This document shows, in pieces, positions 18,525 through 22,367 of a DNA stretch of 22,367 bases (within the stretch, counting starts at the first letter, position 1; each line of letters begins with the position of its first letter). The stretch covers positions 1 through 22,367 of the forward strand of contig JAOXNS010099959.1 of NCBI GenBank assembly GCA_028571305.1, written 5' to 3'. This DNA is from Magicicada cassinii (Eukaryota; Arthropoda; Insecta; Hemiptera; Cicadidae). The translations under genes and the position numbers were made by a program. The notes beneath the pieces were generated by a model. That model was not told the origin of the DNA and ran no database searches. It worked only from the letters and a program-made list of their open reading frames with translations.

Positions 18525-19740
18525 TTATTTCTGACGTGTTAATTTTCTACGCTGTGTGTATTTGCGTGCCAAAATATTCCTTCACCACGCCTATTTATTA
18601 TTTAAAGCATCAAATTATTTCGTAATCCTGACCACTTCATGTGGATATCAGTAACCTTATCAAGAGGAAGAGAGAGAGAGAGAGAGAGAGTGATACAGGC
18701 AGACAAAGTATGATAACTCAGACTGCTCGCGTGTTATTTCATAATCATAACTGAATTATAATAAGCTGAGCTCTCATACAAACCGTTACGCTGGCTGCGC
18801 ATATCTAATAAAATTTATTTTGTCCCGTATTTATCCAACCGCACTTTTTTAAGATAGAAAACAATTACTTTAAAAATAATATATAATAATAAAAATAATA
18901 ATTATTATTATTAAGCATTGTTCCTATATTATTACAACATTATGATAAATTATTATACTGATTGGGAATGTGCTTACAGTCTGGTTAAGCATCAAATTAT
19001 TGTCACCTAAACAGCAGTAGCAGCCATAATAGTCAGCAGCATTTTTAGAATCGCGAATGAAGCAACAACTGTTTAATTCCCGAGGTCAATAGCAAACACA
19101 AAGAGGCGGTATACAACAACCCTTAGTATCCAGAGGCAACAGCTGGCACAGGTAGGTCTGAACTAATTCACGACATTAAATAGTGACACGTTGTGCACTT
19201 GGTGAAACACATTAATACAAAGGTTTTTAAAAATATATAAACACTTGGTACGTTTCACAACTTTTATTTAACTCTATCAGCTGTTTCAGCTTCTCAAGCT
19301 ATTGTCAAATAGATCAGTGAACAATCAATGATCACTGATCTCTTTGACAATAGCTTGAGAAGCTGCAACAGCTGTCAGAGTTTAAAAAAATACTGTGAAA
19401 CGTACCAAGTGTTATATATTTTTAAAAACTTCTGAACTAATTCTGAAAACGGAGAAACGGTTTCTAATTCTGGAGACATCTGATAACGGTTTATAGGCTT
19501 ATATCACTCTGCACGTTTTTTAAATCATGTGTTGGTGAATTTTATAATTTACTCTATATTGTTTTTTCTAGTTCTCGTATTGTGATTCATTATACCACAT
19601 AGACTTCCATGAACACATTCTCTTTAATAATGTTTTCATATTTTACATCTTTTATTTCAAACAGTTATATATAAACTTCTGTTCCATCTCTATGAAATTT
19701 GTTTTTTCTTTGTAACATTTTCTTTAATATCTTAAACGAT
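18525..19740. repeat. Dispersed repeat family, copy B
   Basis: Second copy of the family at 3950-5455, in the same orientation. The GA tract is short, and it lacks the MITE-like insert at 4609-4910. It is interrupted by a 261 base foldback (19170-19430), and the repeat continues after it with ctgataacggt. The open frame at 19699-19971 lies mostly past this copy, is Phe/Ile-rich and looks spurious. Confidence 0.6.
19157..19443. mobile_element. Foldback insertion with 13 bp target-site duplication
   Basis: The 13 bases tctgaactaattc at 19157-19169 recur exactly at 19431-19443. Copy A of the host repeat has this site once (gatgaactaattctgg). The insert (19170-19430) is mostly one near-perfect palindrome. 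An arm with acacttggtacgtttcaca, cagctgtttcagcttctcaa and tattgtcaaatagatcagtg folds on its inverse across a short centre near 19325. About 50 extra bases (acgacattaaatagtgac...) lie only at the left end. The arms resemble inverted retroelement tails like those at 1444 and 3731, but no CUGANGA box is present. I infer a non-autonomous element mobilised in trans. Confidence 0.75.
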
Positions 19741-19984
19741 TGTTTTGAAAATTTTGTTTGTTCTACTTTTTGTATTGTTACGTATCAAGTACAGACATTC
19801 TGTATAAATTTGTTCAAGAATATAATCTTCCTGTTTATTATATATTTTTATTTCTACTCTAGTTACTTTAAAGTTTTGGTACTGTCGCAACCCCCCATCG
19901 AAGCCCCACTCATTTTCGATATTTCGATTATACAATTTCTGGCATCGATATCTAGTGAATATCGCATATAATTTTAGTTAGATA

Positions 19985-20495
19985 ATTTAAATGGTGAATA
20001 CTTATTTGTGTATGCTATAAAATAGTTTGTTGACGATATAAAATAATAGTTTCCTTAGTGACAGATACAATTAATCATATATATAATATAAATAATCATA
20101 ATATGTAAAAAAATTGAGAAAAATTTGATTGTAATTAATTTAATGTCAATACATATTTAATAGGTAAAATAAAATATTATTTTTAATTTATGTCTGTGAT
20201 ATTATTTCATTATCATTACAGTAAAGTACTTTAATGGCATTATAGTACATTCCATTTTACCTTGATATCTTTAGAGTACATGTTACCTAGATAACGGTAA
20301 AGTACAACAATGTTCACTTGATGCCAGTATAGTACAGTATACCTTGATTATGGTAGAATCAATACAGTTTACTATGATAACATTACATTACAGTACGGTT
20401 TACCTAGATAACATTATAGTACATTACATAGAATCAAGTATGTTTGACTTCAGACAGACAAGATATTCAACTCACTAAACAGTCTTATAGAATCT
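19985..20495. repeat. Second dispersed repeat family, copy D
   Basis: Counterpart of 14900-15245, with gtgatattatttcattatcattaca at the same relative place and the same end block (agtatgtttgacttcagacagacaaga). It differs mainly by the tandem array at 20231-20432. The part before 20150 is AT-rich and aligns only loosely. Confidence 0.5.
20231..20432. repeat. Minisatellite, about seven 26-32 bp units
   Basis: Imperfect units follow the pattern tgataacattatagtaca.tttacct, e.g. starting near 20261 (tgatatctttagagtacatg), 20287 (agataacggtaaagtacaac) and 20407 (agataacattatagtacatt). Unit length varies through small insertions, so it is an old, diverged array. Confidence 0.7.
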
Positions 20496-20671
20496 CTAAC
20501 TGGCAACTAAGTCCATTAGTAATAGTCTCGTGCTTTCCTCGTTCTTTGTTTATAAAACAATGGAAACATAAACTTCAAGCAACATAACACAAAGTGAGCA
20601 ATGTGACTACAGAGATAAATGTTTATCGGTTTATAAACAACACATTCTTTGTACGGGCGACACCTATTTTA
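20496..20671. other. Non-coding spacer
   Basis: No feature recognised. Confidence 0.4.
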
Positions 20672-21135
20672 TAACTAAATATAATTAATGCACTACCGGC
20701 TCGGAACACAAAGTTTCTTATGGGTAAAAACGTAAAAGTTTAACTTATAGCCTGAACAAGTTTTCGTTTTTAAAAAGCTTCTTCAGAGGCTGCCGCTGGG
20801 AGTACTGTCCGTCTTGTTCTTGACGACGGTATCGACTTTTGAAGGATCGATGTTGTGTGTGTGGGGTGTGATATGTTCGAATAGTACGTGTGATTTGAAT
20901 TGTACCTGTTTCTTTTAGGAAGTAGTTTTTTAGTGTTTTCGTGTGTTTGCATATTTCTAATTGTTCAAGCGTGTCTAGTTTTCGGCCTTTTGTGTGTACA
21001 TGTAGAATATCCATGTTATGTCGATGTTTTTGTATGTGCGGTTTTCTTCAATGAGGTGGTTTGCAAAGGTGGATTCGGTAGTGGAGTGTAGTGCCTTTGT
21101 GTATTCAATGTATCTTTGTTTGAAGCTACGTCCTC
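20672..21135 (-). mobile_element. Penelope-like element 3' end, second lineage
   Basis: The minus strand carries the C-terminal half of a GIY-YIG endonuclease: RSFKQRYIEYTKAL, then TTESTFANHLIEENRTYKNI, then after a frame change MDILHVHTKGRKLDTLEQLE followed by ICKHTKTLKN. The R..R..E...A / S..A.H / GRKL..LE..EI.K pattern matches the end of Penelope-like proteins. It is 5'-truncated near 21135, so the C..C/YIG part and the RT are absent. The coding part is followed (toward low coordinates) by a tail with a hammerhead-like fold and the block aactttgtgttccgagccgg, which is what identifies the foldback at 1444-1665 as a tail dimer. Confidence 0.75.
20749..20791 (-). ncRNA. Hammerhead-ribozyme-like motif in Penelope tail
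   Basis: On the minus strand, stem I AGCCT is followed by CTGAAGA, an unpaired A, an AT-rich stem II (GCTTTTT...AAAAAC, with one C-A mismatch), GAA, stem III AAC-TT-GTT, cleavage-site C, and stem I return AGGCT (perfect complement). Compared with 1551-1592, the second base pair of stem I is G-C here and A-U there, with both sides changed. It lies just downstream of the GIY-YIG reading frame, the expected place for a Penelope terminal-repeat hammerhead. Confidence 0.65.
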
Positions 21136-22184
21136 AAGAAATAATTGTTAAGAAGACAAAATTATTTAACAAATTAACAAACGTCGTAATTTTTAAGATA
21201 AGTGTATTGACAGACGTAGAAAAAGTACAGTATAAAACTCGAATGGAATGTCCATTTCCCACTTGTGTGACTTAACAACAGTAGCCTGCAGCTTATACCA
21301 CAAAATTGTCGTACTCGTGAGAAATGCGTACCATTCTGTGATCATTATATAATATATTCTCATATACGATTTCTGTAGCTGTAGAATTGTATTATGTAAT
21401 GAGCTATATTATGTATGTACAAGCTACGTACATAATTTGCATATATGGGTTCTTGTAACTTTAGGCTTTCAAAGTTGAAATAAATTCTTAAATAAATATA
21501 AATCGTGTTGGTTTAATTCCAATAAGTAAGCAGAAAACAAAGTAATATAGTATTTGAAAAATAAATTCCATTTTAGTTTGAGAAGTTATATTTAATGGAA
21601 GAAAATGACAGAAAAGTTTCAGTGAAGCGTGTGTTTACACTAGTTTGTGAACACAGAACATAAAATGTATTCAGTACAGACTACAATCGCCCCAGCGTGT
21701 ACGACCGAACTGTGACTGCATTCTCTCAACGTTTGTAATACTTGTCGGTGAATTTATTACTCTCACTTTCACTTACTAAATGTTTTTTGCAGCAGCATCG
21801 AATGGCAGTACAAAACGTTATCCTCCGTGTTTTGTGAAAGACATACATTTTTTCCCACTATAAAGAAATGAATTATGCTTTTGTTATTGTCGCAATCGGT
21901 GTTATTATTTTGTTCTTTGGTAGAGTGACAAAAAAAAAGGTCACGACAACAATGTGATCGGACGAACGAACGGAAAATAGATGGAAGGAGACTTGTCGTG
22001 GGTTGAGAATTGTGAAATTAAACGGTCAGCAGAGGTCTCACTATTTTGCCGCACAACAGTCTGTAGATTTCTTACTTCTTGTGTTCTGCTGACGTAATAA
22101 TACCATAAACTACGTATCATAACTAGAAAAATCGATATTAAATGTTATTAATATTAACATAGCTAAATAGTATATCTGGTTAAG
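21136..22184. other. Non-coding DNA
   Basis: There is no gene. An imperfect palindrome (attatgtatgtac...tacgtacataat) lies near 21412-21437. Plus-strand frames here are short and unassigned. Confidence 0.45.
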
Positions 22185-22367
22185 CAGTGCTGGATTTAAG
22201 ATTTTGAGGCCCTAGGGCAAGTTTTCTGAGCCCCCCCCCCCACCGGGTATGACTTTAAAGTAATATATGTACTGCAGAAGTAATTTGATGTCAGATTAAT
22301 ACTATCAAATTTAAAATCAGTAGGGTACTATAAAAAGCGTGCTTGCATTTAGCAAACTTTTCCAAAA
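22185..22367. mobile_element. hAT-like transposon terminus, runs off the window
   Basis: CAGTGCTGGATTTAAG at 22185-22200 is followed by gaggccctagggcaa. A CAGTG start with this ggatttaag...ggccc pattern is typical of hAT-superfamily terminal regions. A C-run (about 22231-22240) follows. Only one end is inside the window, so neither the second terminus nor the 8 bp target duplication can be checked. Confidence 0.4.

Noticed and set aside
19221-19432. Hammerhead motif in the third foldback
   Set aside because: The arms have AGCTG/CAGCT pairing and a GAAAC-like string but no CUGANGA box on either strand.
19699-19971. 90-codon Phe/Ile-rich plus-strand frame as a membrane protein
   Set aside because: Composition is what AT-rich DNA gives by chance, and its start lies in repeat copy B.
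1-22367. CRISPR array, bacterial operon or tRNA/rRNA genes
   Set aside because: No regularly spaced identical repeats, no ribosome-binding-site-led gene series and no cloverleaf or rRNA-like segment were seen.

Overview
This window looks like nuclear DNA of an invertebrate animal, probably an arthropod. It is AT-rich and full of simple repeats. It holds no long intact reading frame and no operon-like gene packing. What can be read as protein belongs to animal retroelements (a non-LTR RT, two Penelope-like GIY-YIG ends, a Ty3/gypsy relic) and to a decayed NB-ARC/TPR (STAND-type) gene. One TATA + TCAGT-initiator promoter also fits arthropods. I could not name the species.

Layout. 1-1443: empty AT-rich DNA. 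1444-1665: a foldback made of two inverted Penelope-like tails, with a hammerhead-ribozyme-like core in the middle. 2501-2661: a core promoter, short leader exon and splice donor. 3731-3885: a second inverted-tail foldback with another hammerhead-like fold. 3950-5455: copy A of a dispersed repeat, holding a GA tract and a probable MITE. 5642-5897: a broken coiled-coil coding relic. 7024-7225: a GC-richer open stretch. 7740-8880: an old Ty3/gypsy fossil. 9815-13960: a cluster of NB-ARC/TPR remains, with two minus-strand copies, one plus-strand copy continuing into TPR repeats, and a 734-739 bp inverted repeat. 14437-14575: an orphan candidate exon. 14900-15245 and 19985-20495: a second dispersed repeat pair, the latter with an expanded minisatellite. 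16735-17380: a Penelope GIY-YIG end. 17585-18355: a 5'-truncated LINE. 18525-19740: dispersed repeat copy B, split by a 261 bp foldback with a 13 bp target duplication. 20672-21135: a second Penelope 3' end with its own hammerhead-like tail. 22185 to the edge: a hAT-like terminus.

Two stories link these pieces. First, tails of at least two Penelope lineages carry hammerhead-like folds. They occur both behind GIY-YIG coding remains and as free inverted tail pairs, and the fold at 1551-1592 and the one at 20749-20791 show a compensatory base-pair change in stem I. Second, part of an NB-ARC/TPR gene was duplicated in inverted orientation after it had already decayed. This leaves two nearly identical facing arms around a 385 bp spacer, a layout able to make a long double-stranded hairpin RNA if transcribed. 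No gene here looks able to make a full-length protein by itself; the orphan exon and the promoter are the only hints of a live host transcription unit.
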